DNA of 64,000 nucleotides, taken from Brachypodium distachyon (lineage: Eukaryota > Streptophyta > Magnoliopsida > Poales > Poaceae). Position 1 is the first letter of the stretch, and each line of letters opens with the position of its first letter. Location: NCBI RefSeq assembly GCF_000005505.3, contig NC_016132.3, positions 11,832,501-11,896,500 on the forward strand, given 5' to 3'. The translations under genes were made by a program, and so were the position numbers. The notes beneath the pieces were generated by a model. That model did no database searches and was not told where the DNA came from. It saw nothing but the letters and a program-made list of their open reading frames with translations. Below are positions 1-12,350 of the stretch, in pieces.

Positions 1-1
1 A

Positions 2-901
2 AAGATCCATGTGTATGGATTCTCCAAAGCCGAGGACCCTGAATATGACTTCCATGAGGTAAATGTGAGGTGTAACACAAACAATATTCCGTTATACTGA
101 ATCACTTATTTCGTAACTGTATCAAATATTAAGCAGCAAATTGACACATATGCCCAACATTGCAGAGGATAAATTTGGCATTGTGCGATAATGTTGCCTG
201 CATCGAAATGCACAGAGTACGGCTTGTTGCTCCTGGAAAATGGATGCTATGTGCATCTTTCACCCTTCCAGAATCTGTTGCATTTGCAAAGCCTAATTAC
301 ATTACTTGTTGAATGCGTGTACATAAAAACCATGTCAGCTGACTAGTTAGATAGTATTAGGTTTTTTTAATAGAAAGTTAGATAGTATGCGTGAAATATG
401 CTTTTGTAAGTGAGCTTACTTACTATCACTTCTGAGTGGGAACTGATGATGGATCTGAATTGCCGCGATTTTGTTGCAACATCATGTTTGATGCATGCCC
501 TCTGCTCAGAGCTCTACTTATTTTAAGAACGTCGATCTAAAATTGGATGGACTGAAAGAAAGGATAAGTCACCACAGACCTGAATGCACACAGAAATACA
601 GTGCTGACACTTGTTTCCCTACAGAACTTTCACGTGGAACGCAAATTTGCTGTTATCCTTTTGTCCTTTTGATTGACTACAGATATTGGCGAAGCTGTAA
701 TTAGGACAATCAACTCTAGTGCCACCGTTTTCTGGTGGACGTAGTTTAGCAGGGCTCTTGATTCTTGAGGACGAGTTACCTGGCCTTTGCCTGAAGGAAC
801 TCAGTCGGCTGAAGAAAATGACTCAACCCGATGTACAGAATGACCAAACCCTAGTCTTAAACGAAAAGAGACAAAAGGCAGAAGTGATGGGACCTGAATA
901 A
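2..901 (+). CDS. Possible 3' end of an unidentified plus-strand gene (partial)
   Basis: I do not recognise this gene. Positions 2-58 read as an open stretch ending HVYGFSKAEDPEYDFHE and are followed directly by a GT donor at 59-60, which looks like the end of an internal exon. Two later stretches could be further exons in compatible phase. One starts at 510 after a CAG acceptor (SSTYFKNVDLKLDG...). A terminal one starts at about 720 after CTCTAG, reads PPFSGGRSLAGLLILEDELP... and stops at 899-901. No domain is visible. If real, the gene converges on the minus-strand mevalonate kinase gene, about 250 bases away. The middle exon has no clear donor, so the linkage is inference. The region may instead be 3' UTR after a single last exon. 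Confidence 0.25.
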
Positions 902-1152
902 ACTGCACGAAGCTTTCTTAAATCACAACTGAACTTCAAACAGAAGCTCATGTTTGGTACAAAGATGCCTGGTATGATCGCAAAATCACTACCGCATTTA
1001 ATTACAAAAGTTTTATTTGGTACAGAAACCAAGCAGCAGAAGGCTTATTATTGGATACAGGTGATCTGCTAGGCATAAAATAAGAATGCTGTGATCTCAA
1101 AAGGTTAACAAACCTAAGAGTATTGTACAACATCTCCACCGAAACAGGATCT

Positions 1153-3447
1153 TTATCCTCGGCACAATTGAAAACCTTGTCCGCCAACTTGAACTTTAAA
1201 GCAGCGAAAACCGTGCAATTCTAGCTCTGCAGTGACTTTCTCCAAAACTAAGTTGGACAATACTGAAATATAGGTTAAGGAGACAAAAACTTCTTACATA
1301 TCAAAATGTCTGTGAACTTCAAGTAATACCATATAATAAGCATTCTTAAATCAGCATAGGAAGATGCCATGCAACTACTTTGCGATGGGTTTGATGCATC
1401 CAGCAGACCTATTCATTATTCGGGTAATACTTATAGGGCTATACTTTGTACTGCAACACATCCATAGAAATTCAAGGATTTTAGAATAACATGGCATTGG
1501 TAAATATTAAGCATTTTCTAATTCCTTGTTGCTACATTAATATATGCTGATCTAGCTCATAAGAATTCACTAACTCCATGCTAAGTGATGAGGATCTAGC
1601 TTTTCTTGAACATAATTGTAATTTTGGCACTCTTATCATGTTAAGTTCAAGAACAGTGAATGAAAAAACCTGCATTTGTGCACTCTCAATTCCTGGAAAC
1701 ATGAATTCAAAATGTTATGTAGAAAGCAACCCGAAAGGGAATCATATGCTGGATCTATAATATTTATGCGATACATAAAGCCATGGAGTTAGAAAAGGAT
1801 ACTATTTGGTATCAAAGTCAAAACACAGCCCCCACCACCAGCTCCGGTCAGCTTCGAGACCAAGTTATATTTCAATGTTGCTCGCAGCACAGTTTCGATA
1901 GAAGAATGACTGACTCCCATACACTTGAGCAAACCTTGGTTCATCTCCATGAGTTCTGCTAACTTTTCCTCCTTTGAGGTGATGGCTATCTCATCATTAG
2001 CTGCTAACTCTACAATGCTTGAAAGCTCTTCACTAATAGAGTTCACTGCATTGAAGACAGAAGCCATAGTATCGGGATGCCTAGATGCTCTTTCAGACAC
2101 ACCAGCTACCAGAGCCTTTGTGTTCCTACCAACCCTTGTATCAGTAATGAGCATTTTGACTGGGTTCCCAGATTTAAGATTTGTCAATCCCCCCTTCTTG
2201 AATTTGATCATGCTTCCTAACATTCATGTAACAGATTTATTACAGTATAATGACAAGAAGAAATAGGAGGGATTAGGTAAAGTTCAAATGTTCTAGTACG
2301 AAACGAGCACAACATGCATAAGATTTTCCATGACTGAACTCCTAAACTTATATAAGATATCTAAGTTAAAATTACAGCACGAAACACACTCTATTTAGCT
2401 GCATTAGACACTTTGGTTTATCCAAGTGGGCACTTGTCCCACTAGTTGCATCATCTTTCCATCTAGCTGTAACTGAGATAATGTCCCATAACAGAAATAC
2501 ATTCTACACAATCATTGATTAATACACTACAGGAAAATCCTAGTAGCTGCATAGGCATTTAGACACCAATTGAAAGATTATAACCAAATCAAAAGGATAA
2601 ACATACCGTAAGTGCTGACGGCATTATCGATGCCAGAAGGTTTGCCATGAATAATCTTTTCCCCCTGGAACGCCCACAGGTTAACCAGCTCAAGATCATC
2701 TTTTCCGAATGACTCCCACTCTGTTCCGCAGTTGGCGCCTTCTGCACAAATCGCACCTGCCGCCGTCAACAGCGCCCCAGACAGCGACACCGAGAACGCC
2801 GCCGATGACCCAAGCCCCGCGCCCATTGGCAGGTCTGAGGTGACCACGACCTTCCCAGGCCTACACCTACACAAGGCCACAAACAAATGCATTGAGTTGA
2901 TTATTAGAAAGTTTGAGCATTACAAGATTGATTGATTGGGAGAAAGCTGCGAACCAACCCCAAGATTGAGGTGTAGAGGAAGAGACAGGCGGAGAGGCCG
3001 GCCGAGAGCCAGATCTTGGCCTCGGGGAGCTCATGTAGCTCCACGAGCTTGGCAATGGAAGCCAGCTCTTCCGAGGAGCACGGCCTCGGAGCCTGCAGCT
3101 CCGCCTTGCGGCAGCTCTCCCCCAGCGCCTCGCGAAGGCGCGAGCATGGCCAGGAGAAGGAGAGGTCCAAGTCCCTCAGGTCCACCACCACCTCGCCGGC
3201 GCCGCCCTCCCCTGCGAACGAACACAAGTCAACCAACGACAAAAGGGCAAGAGCGGCAGTGACGACGACAGGGAAGATTGAAGAACCGGATTCAGTTGGT
3301 TAGGTCGGGGAGGAGACCTGCGGGGTGGAGTTGGAGCGAAGAGTGCGTGTAGAGATCGATGGCGGCGGCGACGGCGGCGGAGCCATGGACGACGGCGTGC
3401 TCGCCGGCGAGGATGATCTTGCCAGGCGCGCGGGCGCGAACCTCCAT
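1153..3447 (-). CDS. MVK: Mevalonate kinase (five coding exons, complete, 388 aa)
   Basis: ATP-dependent phosphorylation of mevalonate to 5-phosphomevalonate in the cytosolic isoprenoid pathway; GHMP kinase family. Coding exons in transcript order are 3447-3318, 3211-2959, 2866-2607, 2216-1803 and 1262-1153. All have GT/AG borders, the phases match, and the total of 1167 nt gives 388 aa, close to the usual plant length. Visible motifs: the N-terminal [15 protein letters not shown] (residues about 8-22); the ATP-binding loop [15 protein letters not shown] (about 141-155); the putative catalytic Asp in [11 protein letters not shown] (about D207); the C-terminal glycine loop [14 protein letters not shown] (about 336-349). 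The protein ends [10 protein letters not shown]. The chosen start, [10 protein letters not shown], is the only ATG in frame before motif 1. An alternative acceptor 6 bases inside exon 3 (CTGTAG versus GTGTAG) would delete two residues; the longer form gives the family-like GCRPGK. No damage is seen. Confidence 0.95.
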
Positions 3448-5045
3448 GATCCGAATCTTCTTCCTTTCTCTCCCGTTATTCTTGTGTGATTCACTGACCA
3501 AGGTGCCGCATAGGAAACATCGTCAAATACTCAAATGTGGGGAAAAGAGAATCAAAAACAAGTCTCCGTCAAAGAAAAAGACAGAATAAAAAACAAGTCT
3601 TTGCCGTCAGGGTCCCTTTCCAGTTTCCACTGGAAGGAGTCAGTAACACCAAAGTTTGACCTCCAAACGGTATTTCGGTTCACCACAACTCCACAAGAAT
3701 TGGTGTGCTAACACTGAAGTTGAAATTCTCTTACCAAAAACTCCTGTTCCTCTTCATCCTCATGGTCGGGTCGTCTCAGCAACACGAGAAAGGAGACAAT
3801 TGTTGCTGGGAAAGTGGGAAGTAGCTGGAGATGATCCAGACAGGTAGGATTTTATAATGGTGACAAGTATTAAGCTGGCTTCTCTGTACGCCAAATTATG
3901 ACTGTACTATTTACGGCGAAAACTTGTTTTTCTCATTTAAAATTCATTTTTTTGGCGAGAAACTTTTGTGGAAATAATATAAAGTTATTGTGAGACAAAA
4001 GGAATATAGTAATTGCTATTCTCAACACTTGATTGTTTTCTAGTTTAGCTTTAAGGTCTCACCACAAGGGCTCTGCACGTTTGGCTTATCCAAAAATACA
4101 ACGTCATCTCTTTTTCTCTCTTATCCAAAATTACTTGCCATGCTCAAGCTAAACATTCACTGCATATTCCACATGCCTACATTTTGGTATCCGAGACTAT
4201 AGCGATAGTAAATATTGCTCAATCATGACTTTCTATATGTCTCCATCTTTATCCTAGACTAGTGAGAGGTGACTTGCATATATGAATGGAGAGATTGGAG
4301 AGTAGGCTTTTATGAATTTCTCAAAACAAGCTTGAGCCATGTCCTCTCAATATGTGTATGTTTGCACACGAAAGAATTCTGAGTGTGTGTGGTGTGAGCG
4401 GATGAACCAGCACTTTTCATTTGTTTTCATCTTAACGATTTGGTGCCAAATCAACGTGACAAAAAAAAATGATGTGCAAGTGCAACAGACCATCACCACC
4501 AGTTCATGCCTTAACTTTCCAATGTCCAAGTCGTGGTCAGAGTGCGGAGCTCTAGGAAGCCATCTTCCTCGGCGGCTCGGCAGTTTCCGATATACTAGCA
4601 CCATTGCCGCTGACCCACAGGCGGCAGCTACAAAGAGGCGCCGTACACGGCAATACGCAAATCTGTCCTTCGCGGCAACATCGCAAATAAACAGGCAGCT
4701 GCTACGAGATAAAACATTTGTAACACTGGCATTTCAAGTTGTAGCCCCGTCGGCACAACAACCTCTTCAAACTCCAGTCAATTTTCCAATTCACATGTAT
4801 AGATTTCTTCTGTCAGATAAATTCACAATACATGTAAGAAAAAGTAATATTCAGTCTAGCAGTATTACATAACTAGCCTCCGCAATCTACGGTGTGATCA
4901 CAAAATTGGCCCTGAATCTTCTCTTCTCTTCTGTATCCATGTTTATGCCAGACTTGAATATGACTTTGCACTCCATGAGTGTGTTGTCCTACTACATGCA
5001 GTGCTGTTAAGCAATCTTTTTCTTGTGTCAAAAATGAGTTATAAG
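3448..5045. other. Intergenic stretch between mevalonate kinase and the J-protein gene
   Basis: This holds the mevalonate kinase promoter and leader (read leftward) and the 3' UTR of the J-protein gene. A 177-codon open frame at 4339-4872 shows no domain, no GC-rich codon bias and no splice logic, so I do not call it. No MITE with paired ends was found here. Confidence 0.5.
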
Positions 5046-8000
5046 CTATCTTCTACGCTTTGATCCTTTTCTCGCCTCCACAATGTGCCTCTCCATGTTG
5101 CCCTTTTCCCACAGGCGCTTCATCACAAGATCCTCCTTGGTAAACTCATCTGCAACACAAGATTGAGACAGTCATCATTCTGAAAATGCAAAGCAAAAGC
5201 ATGCGATCCAAGTTAGGAAATAGCATCCACATCAAACTGACAAGTGCAACCCCATGGAATAATGCCATATGGTTCAACTAAACAAGTTTTCACCAGCATC
5301 TACATTACTGCTAAGAGTGCATAGCCGCACCGCATTGAATGGATACTCCAAGAATCTGTGCCACTGTCGAATGTCGTACTGGACAGGCGTATTAAATGTA
5401 TCTTGTCATGCCCAATCTCCATGCTCATGCAAGTGCAACCTTATTCTATTGTGGGGCAAAAGGATATTTCGTATATTTGAAATATCCAGGAGAATATATT
5501 AGGGACATGTCTGAAAACTGGAAGTAACCTGATCTAACAATTGCAGTTATGATTGGAAAGAGAAGCATGAACATGATATTTTTGAACCTGAACACCAAGA
5601 GAGTGCTAATCAGAATCCAATATGGTATAAAAAAGACACCTACAGTCCCACACGTTACTAAATGAAAGTTGGTAAGTACCAATATTCTGCCATGTATTAG
5701 CAGGTATCTTAAGGGATGTCCGAGTCAAATAGCAAGCATCCTCCCATGCATATGGTAGTTTCTTTACCCGGTATCTCCATAGCCAACACATTTCCCAAGT
5801 AAGCAGCTGCCAAAAGAAAAATTACACAGTAAACTTCAGTGTACTTCCAGTAAACTTTAAAACTGCCAAATGTACAAACCATAGTCCATAGGTGGGTCAT
5901 TTGCAATTTACTCTGTTCAAAACACACAATCTTAGAAGAGATAAACTGACCTTGCCAATGAGGTAAGGCAAAAGTAAAAATTGGACGCCATAGAGACTCC
6001 ACACAGAGGGTTTCTCAACTCCCTGAATTTGCAAGTTAACTTCATTTCTAACTTCATCTTCAAACTTCCTACATGTGAAACAGCGCCATTATGGTCAGTC
6101 ACAGTAACCCAATGCAAGTGATAAGCAGCACACTAGTTCATTACGAAAAATCTTCAATACCGAGACAGAATTGTATCATGAATGGTATTGAAAAGGGGAA
6201 GCCTAACATATACCCCTCCGTACAAAAATATAAAGCGCACCCATATTTCAAGATTTAACATTAACCAATCATTAGTCCAACCATATGTGGATTATTATAT
6301 AAAAATCAATACCATTGAAAAGTGTTTTTTAGAACAAATCCAACAATCAATTTTGTATCACATACTCCCTCTGATCCTAAATTCTTGACTCAAGTTTGCC
6401 CAAATATGGATGTATCTATTCTTAAAAAGCGTCTAGATACATGTAATATTTCGACAACAATTTAGGATCGGAGGGAGTAATCCACATGTTGTTGAGCAAA
6501 TTCTTGGTCAAAAATATAACTTGATAAGCATGTGATTGTGTGCCTTATATTTCTGGACAGGGGGTACTTCAAGACCTGTACAATTATAACAGAATGTTTC
6601 TTTTCTATGTTTGTGAAAGAAAGAAAAAACAAAAAGGGCAATTGAATCTATCAAGGTTGGTGAAATATTTCCAACAGCATGTAGATAATACACAGGTTTG
6701 TAAACTTTTGGAACTCATTTGAATGTAAACTACACAATGAATTGAGCAGTGCATAACTTATTCTTACTTATCCATCTGCTTGTGGCCCTTTTTTTTGCTT
6801 GCAATTCCTCCTGTTCGCTCAAACTCCAACGCTTTTAACCTATTCCGGTAAGCAGGAGTTTGCTTGACACTTTCTATAGCCTGCAATGGGAGCATTACAA
6901 TTCAGTGTTTGTATGGCTGTTAATGAAAACATAAAATTTCCCCACACACAAAAAATACAAGATTGTCATGCTACAACAGTTAGTTGTCTTTCTAACATTG
7001 AAATGGAGAAAAGAATACAGGATCATATGTTTATACTGACATAAAGTGACATAAAAAAGTGTACAAAAATTTACAAGAAGGCCAATCAACAGAACTTTTA
7101 AACAAAAAGGCATTCGTTCTTTTGGAAGTTATATTATGGGCCATGACTAATCAGAATCAGAGCTTCAAATTCCACCACCTCACTTTTGCCATTCTGTCCC
7201 ATATACCTGATTATACATTGTCCACTGGTTTATGTATTGGAATGCTGACACAATTACAAGAAGGCCAATCAACACAGCACGAGGATCCTATCACAAACAT
7301 GAAGAAAAATTAGTTGCAGTAGTACGGGAATTATGCAGAACATTATTACTAAAAAAATCATTGATACAAAAAACAAACCGTTTTATGTCCATAGTACGCT
7401 CTATAGTACTGAGCAGTGTTGTAGAAGACCTGAAATGAAGACATAAATAAATAGCACATACAATTTGAATTAGTATTTAACAGCGCTAAGGTGGAAAGAA
7501 CAACAAGCTCTCGTGAGGTGACAGCTGACTAGGAGACCAAAATAATGTCACTTAACCTTATCCACACAAACTAAAAGTCTAACATGAAAATTTTGACCTT
7601 GTCCAGATCTATCAAGCAAGGTACCATGAATAGACACAACATTCTATGTCTTACTGGGAAAATGGGTGTATTATAACGGTGATTTATCTGCTATATCAGG
7701 CTATATTGCATCATGCTCACATGTACAACGCGTGTTTCATGTGTCTCTCTTTTTAACCATCTAATATATGCATAAATCAAACAATTAGCCTTTCTCATAG
7801 TAAGAGAAGGCAGAAAATAAATTTCGCAGCCACACATCCATAAGAATGTGAAAATGTATGTTCTGCACAGTTAATGTCCCCTGATAACTATCTATAATCC
7901 CCATCCCCCAGTTACATTCTGTGAAGGACCTTGATCGGTTGATCAACAACGAGATAATTTGGGTATAGTAAAGATCCGAAGACTGGGATAGGACACCCGC

Positions 8001-9923
8001 CCTCAATAATCTGGCAACAGGGCTAGTCCCTGACATGGAAGACAGGCTCTGAGGCTTGTCGAACTTTTGCATATTTCATATAGGGCATTCAATTTGTCCA
8101 ACAAGACACGAACTCTATACCCAACCATACCGCTATCTTCCTAACTAAATTGATCTGGCCTAATACGATAATATTTCCCTAATTAACTTATCTCCACCTC
8201 CTAATATCATGTGATTAATAATTTCCTATTAAGACCTATGCTATGCACGGGCCGGGCTAACTCAGCCATTTCCTATATGTAAGCTAACATCCAAATGTAG
8301 AGCACATAAAAAGGGCACGTATGAACATTAAATGTCTACGAAGTCATCATTTATTACGATTATTCTCCCGCGGTAGGGAGATCCCGCATTCAGTGAACTA
8401 ATGGTAAGTTACGGGGTTAAAGGTAACCTCAGGTTTCAAAACATATTCACCATAACTCTTCCACTAATTTTGTGCTTGGCTTGCGCTAAGAGTTAATACA
8501 CTGTTACAAACTTACAATTCTTTGAGACACATTAAGTTCCCATTATTGCTCCTTGTTGGCACAAACATGTAGTACATAACGATCGACCTCCATACCTAAT
8601 GGCTAATGTACATGAAGTCGAAGCTAAGTCGAAGCTAACAAAAGTAACCAGCCTTCTAAAAGGGTAGATGGACAGAAACAGTTTGCTCTGGCACATAACT
8701 TTTATAAAAAACAAAACTGAAAGTCATAACGGTAATGGCATCCTGATGCAAATAGGCCTTTTGTTTCAAAGAAAGAAGCAAGGGTGTGAAGGTTTACCTC
8801 CTCTGGATGTGCAATAGCATAGTCATACTGCTCCCTAGTTGCTTCATCTTTTAGAATCTGATGGATACAAATACGAACTTACTCAGGACCAAACAATTGG
8901 AAGTGGCAGCCTAGAAAAATATCTGTCGTGCAGGGCAGGCCAAACAAGAATACTACCACATCAACACACTTCACAATAGAAACTTTTATACGTTTCATGG
9001 CCTAAATGGTGAAATAACTCAAGAGGACACAACAAATAAGAAAAATGTTGGCGGCAGAAAGTATACTGAGCTCCAACTAGATGTTTCATAACCTAACCTA
9101 AGTACTCCCTCTGTCCCATATCAAGTGACAAAATATTACATGTATCTAGACGCTTTATGGGTATAGATACATCCATATTTGGACAAACTTGAGTCACTTG
9201 ATATGGGACGGAGGGAGTACCTAACTAATCTGTACCACCATGCAGCGGCATGTCCGACGCTGACAGACTCCAGAGAAGCTAGTTTGACAACAAAACTGTT
9301 TCTTCTACCAAAAGAAGCGGTAGTCACTGTACTGAATTGTGCAACATCAATGGCTGAAATTCGTCAATATGCTGGCGGACGTAAGAAATCATACACCATA
9401 CGCACCAAAACATAGAATTAAACAACGGATCTTGGTTAACATAAACGGTTAGGCCATTCGCTGGAGGAGATGCAAACTTGAAGGAAGAAGCGAAAATGTC
9501 CAGGCCAGACCTCGTAAGCATTGGCGACCTTGACGAACAGCTTCCGCGACTCCGGATCGGGGTTCTTGTCCGGGTGACTGCACAGCACAACACATTCGCA
9601 AGAAACAGGTCGGCGCCCGTTCGCATCGGGTTTTGAAATGGAGAGCTGGGAAGGGGACTCACTGTTTGAGGGAGAGCTTGTAGTAGGCCTTCTTGATCTC
9701 CGTGGCGTTCGCGTCCTGCTTAACCCTGCGTTCGCCGCGCACAGATTCGTGAGAGGGCGAGCGAGCCGAGAAAACCAAGAAGAGAAACGGAGGGGAGGAG
9801 ATGGTACCCGAGGAGGTCGTAGCAATCATCCTCGTCGCAGTAGATGGCGTTGGAGGCTGGGAGGAGGAGGAAGGCGCCGAGGAGGATGAGGAGGAAGACG
9901 GGGAGGGGAGAAGCGGCAGCCAT
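5046..9923 (-). CDS. DNAJC25: DNAJC25-type ER membrane J-domain protein (ten coding exons, 299 aa)
   Basis: Membrane-anchored type C J-protein, expected to recruit an Hsp70 (BiP) in the ER lumen. It resembles animal DNAJC25 and the Arabidopsis C50-type J-proteins. Coding exons in transcript order: 9923-9808, 9725-9663, 9577-9511, 8857-8798, 7429-7379, 7287-7207, 6880-6768, 6068-5951, 5806-5680, 5149-5046. All have GT-AG borders and compatible phases; 900 nt including the stop. The protein starts with a signal peptide (residues 1-26, core FLLILLGAFLLL). A J domain follows at about 33-98 with the HPD motif at 61-63 (SLKHHPDKNP). One membrane segment lies at about 123-138 (AVLIGLLVIVSAFQYI) and a second at about 206-222 (YGVQFLLLPYLIGK). 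The tail is basic (ARKGSKRRR). Introns 3 and 7 carry Stowaway elements. The neighbouring Agenet gene is divergently transcribed. Confidence 0.93.
6213..6564. mobile_element. Outer MITE, split by a nested Stowaway element
   Basis: The left end CCCCTCCGTACAAAAATATA pairs, with a few mismatches, with the reverse complement of the right end (CCCCCTGTCCAGAAATATAA). TA dinucleotides flank both sides (6211-6212 and 6565-6566), as for Stowaway/Mariner-type MITEs. The inner 113-bp element at 6365-6477 interrupts it. The whole composite lies in intron 7 of the J-protein gene. Confidence 0.7.
6365..6477. mobile_element. Stowaway-type MITE (113 bp), nested
   Basis: Ends CTCCCTCTGATCCTAAATT and AATTTAGGATCGGAGGGAG are inverted repeats, flanked by TA on both sides. 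The interior carries ATGGATGTATCTA and a near-inverse TAGATACATGTAA, shared with three other 113-bp copies in this window (9105, 18252, 27928). It sits inside the 6213-6564 MITE, so it inserted later. Confidence 0.88.
9105..9217. mobile_element. Stowaway-type MITE (113 bp)
   Basis: Terminal inverted repeats CTCCCTCTGTCCCATATCAA and TTGATATGGGACGGAGGGAG with TA target duplications. It lies in intron 3 of the J-protein gene and is the same family as 6365-6477. Confidence 0.9.
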
Positions 9924-10817
9924 GGAGGCAGGCGGATCTGCCTTGCTGCTCTCCTCCCCTTTTGTGACCGCTCTCTCCCTTGGCTTGGGTTTAGCCTCTC
10001 GCCGAAACAAGTAAAGTGTTCTCCTCATTTCTCAAGGCTTTCAAGCTTTTAGAGTTTCCAAAAATTCTCACTGCTAGATTGCCCTTCACAGCAGCAAAAC
10101 AAATCCCCTAAAAAAAAGCAGCAAAACAAATTCAGACACAAAAGGCTTTATTTCATCTTGTTGTTTATGTGAAGTGAAGATTGACTAGAAATCATGAAAA
10201 ACAATAGTTCGTGACGGTATTCGTACGGTGTGATAGTCACGTGGATAGCTATCCAACGGGTGATGTGAAAAATTAGGTATAAAATTTATGGTAACCGTTG
10301 ATTTTCATCTTTCTGGTTGGATATGCTGCAACGCTGAGGAATAATTTTGTTATTACTTATTTTATAATTTTCTATTGAAAAATAGACATAAAAGCATAGA
10401 AAAAGTATTTAGCCAAACGGAAAATAAGTTGAAAATATGGGTTGTAATTGTCCACCTCAATTAATGCCAAATTTAGCCTTAACCACCTAGTTTGATTGTT
10501 AAAAAAACTTAGTGAAACATCAATACACCAAAGTGTGTGTGTTTGCCACTTCTTTTCACCCTTTATAAACTTGCTATCAATCATCATATTTCACCGCCCG
10601 TTGGACACTCTTCCTTGCTTCTCCTTACCGACCTTTTTCTCTTCCCAAAGTCAATTCGACCCCCTACCCTCCAAGCCTCTCTCATGCATCATATCGCTAA
10701 CGCCAATGCTCGACCGCGTATACAATTATGATCATATGTTTCTATTTACTAGCCAAACACACAAGTGTTGCTACAATAACACAAATTAAACTGCTTACCG
10801 AAGATAAATTAGACTAA
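9924..10817. other. Divergent promoter region, left part
   Basis: Upstream sequence of the J-protein gene. About 130 bases of GC-rich leader (to about 10050) give way to AT-rich DNA. I see no gene and no paired repeat ends here. Confidence 0.4.
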
Positions 10818-11531
10818 GGGCATGTTCGGTAGCCGATCTGGTCCTGGCTCCTCATGCGGATCCACGGAGCTGGGCCGAACGACAAAAATCCACGCTTTGA
10901 AAACCCGGAGTGGAGCAGCCCATGGGCCATTTTCGTGGAGCAAGTGTTTCTGGGTTCCTCGGCGAGGAGTTCGCACAAATTACAATCAAAATCAAATTGC
11001 CACCATCTGCCCCCCACTTACCGCTTCGGCCTTCTATTCTCGTCACCCTCGCCTCTATTGTCTCGCTCCTCTCGTTTCTTCTAGTGGCGGATACCTAGAG
11101 AGCCCAGCCGCCACCCCGCGGGCGCTGCCTTCCTCTTCACAGGGATGAAGACTCCTGTCTGCTGGTGCCCTCTCCCCGCCCTTCGGCATATCCCCGCGAC
11201 ACCGCCCAATTATTGCTTCCCTTCCCTCCTCTCTGCGACTTGCCGTCAGTTGCCGGTGATGTTGCCCGAGTGCCGTCGCCATCCTTCCCCCAAGGACGAT
11301 GCCACCGACTGGCGACTGCTACCGCCCTCCTCCCTCTCTGCTACACCTACTGGTGGTTGCTTCGCTTATTCAAGTCGGATGCACGTGGCTGCTTCACTTA
11401 TTCAAAATTAAGTCGAGGGCAGAGCCTCGGAAGAACACATTTGCCAACTCCAGCGTTAGGCTGCAGAGCAAAGATTTTAGAATGAGTAGAGTTGGGAGAT
11501 TTTGAGGAGTGTTGGGTTACCGAATACACCC
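10818..11531. mobile_element. Tourist/Harbinger-like non-autonomous element, 714 bp, GC-rich interior
   Basis: The left end GGGCATGTTCGGTAGCC and the reverse complement of the right end (GGGTGTATTCGGTAACCC) are similar inverted repeats. They are flanked by a perfect TAA duplication (10815-10817 and 11532-11534), the usual target of PIF/Harbinger elements. The interior, 11000-11360, is unusually GC-rich and open in several frames without a recognisable domain. It contains no transposase. Confidence 0.7.
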
Positions 11532-11534
11532 TAA

Positions 11535-12350
11535 AGAATCACCATTATATATTAGCAGCATTTGATAGTAATTTTATCCCAACTTTGGTGTCAAACATCG
11601 TTACTTTGTTAACACAAGGAACTTAACCATCAACACCAGAAAGGAGATGAGAATTACTATTTTACAATATAAGGAATGAGAAAGTGACAGACTGCCACCA
11701 CCGACTACACTTCTTTATAAGAGTAAAGATAAACACAAATTAGTTCACAGACTGATTTGTTTAGCTAGGTGCGGATGGACCTAGGATCTGTGTGTGACTG
11801 GGTCTAAATTCCAATGGCCACGAGGTATAACACAAATGCACCATGGACATTTTGATATGAAAGCATACTACGCTTCAACACATGGAGAAACATTACTAAC
11901 TCGATGAGATGGATTGTCGGCTAGTTGGCTCATCACTGAGGCCCCGGCTCTATTGGATCTTAAATTTTCAAAAATAAATAAATAGCGTTACCTGTACCAA
12001 AGATACAGCGGAAACCGCCCCATGGATGTGATTTATAGACGTCTTTTTTCATGAAAATAAAGATACTCAATTTGACTGGACTCAACAGCTTATTATATTT
12101 TCTGAGAAAAGAGAAATGCTTAAATGTACGTTTTTAACTATTTTTATAAGTACAACACATAAAGATCACATAATAGTAACCATAATAATTTTGAGGTTTA
12201 AGTTGCACATATCTCTACGTAGGAAACCGCAAACTTGAAATGAACGTTGCACGGTCCCATTGGTAACAGTTTCCTCTAAATACTCAGTAGAAGTAATTTG
12301 CTGCAAGAGTGCAAGGTACCTTTATGAATTTGAATTGAATTCTAGCTACC
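11535..12350. other. AT-rich stretch upstream of the Agenet gene
   Basis: No gene and no paired-end repeat seen. The expected promoter of the Agenet gene lies at its right edge, where the sequence turns GC-rich near 12360. Confidence 0.35.

Noticed and set aside
4339..4872. 177-codon plus-strand open frame between mevalonate kinase and the J-protein gene
   Set aside because: No recognisable domain, no coding-like base composition, no promoter or splice context. Chance open frame.
4936..4985. Resemblance between the J-protein 3' UTR (ATCCATGTTTATGCC...GAATATGACTTTGCACTCCATGAG) and the exon at positions 5-58
   Set aside because: Only about 40 bases with gaps and no frame conservation. Too short to call a duplication without an alignment statistic.
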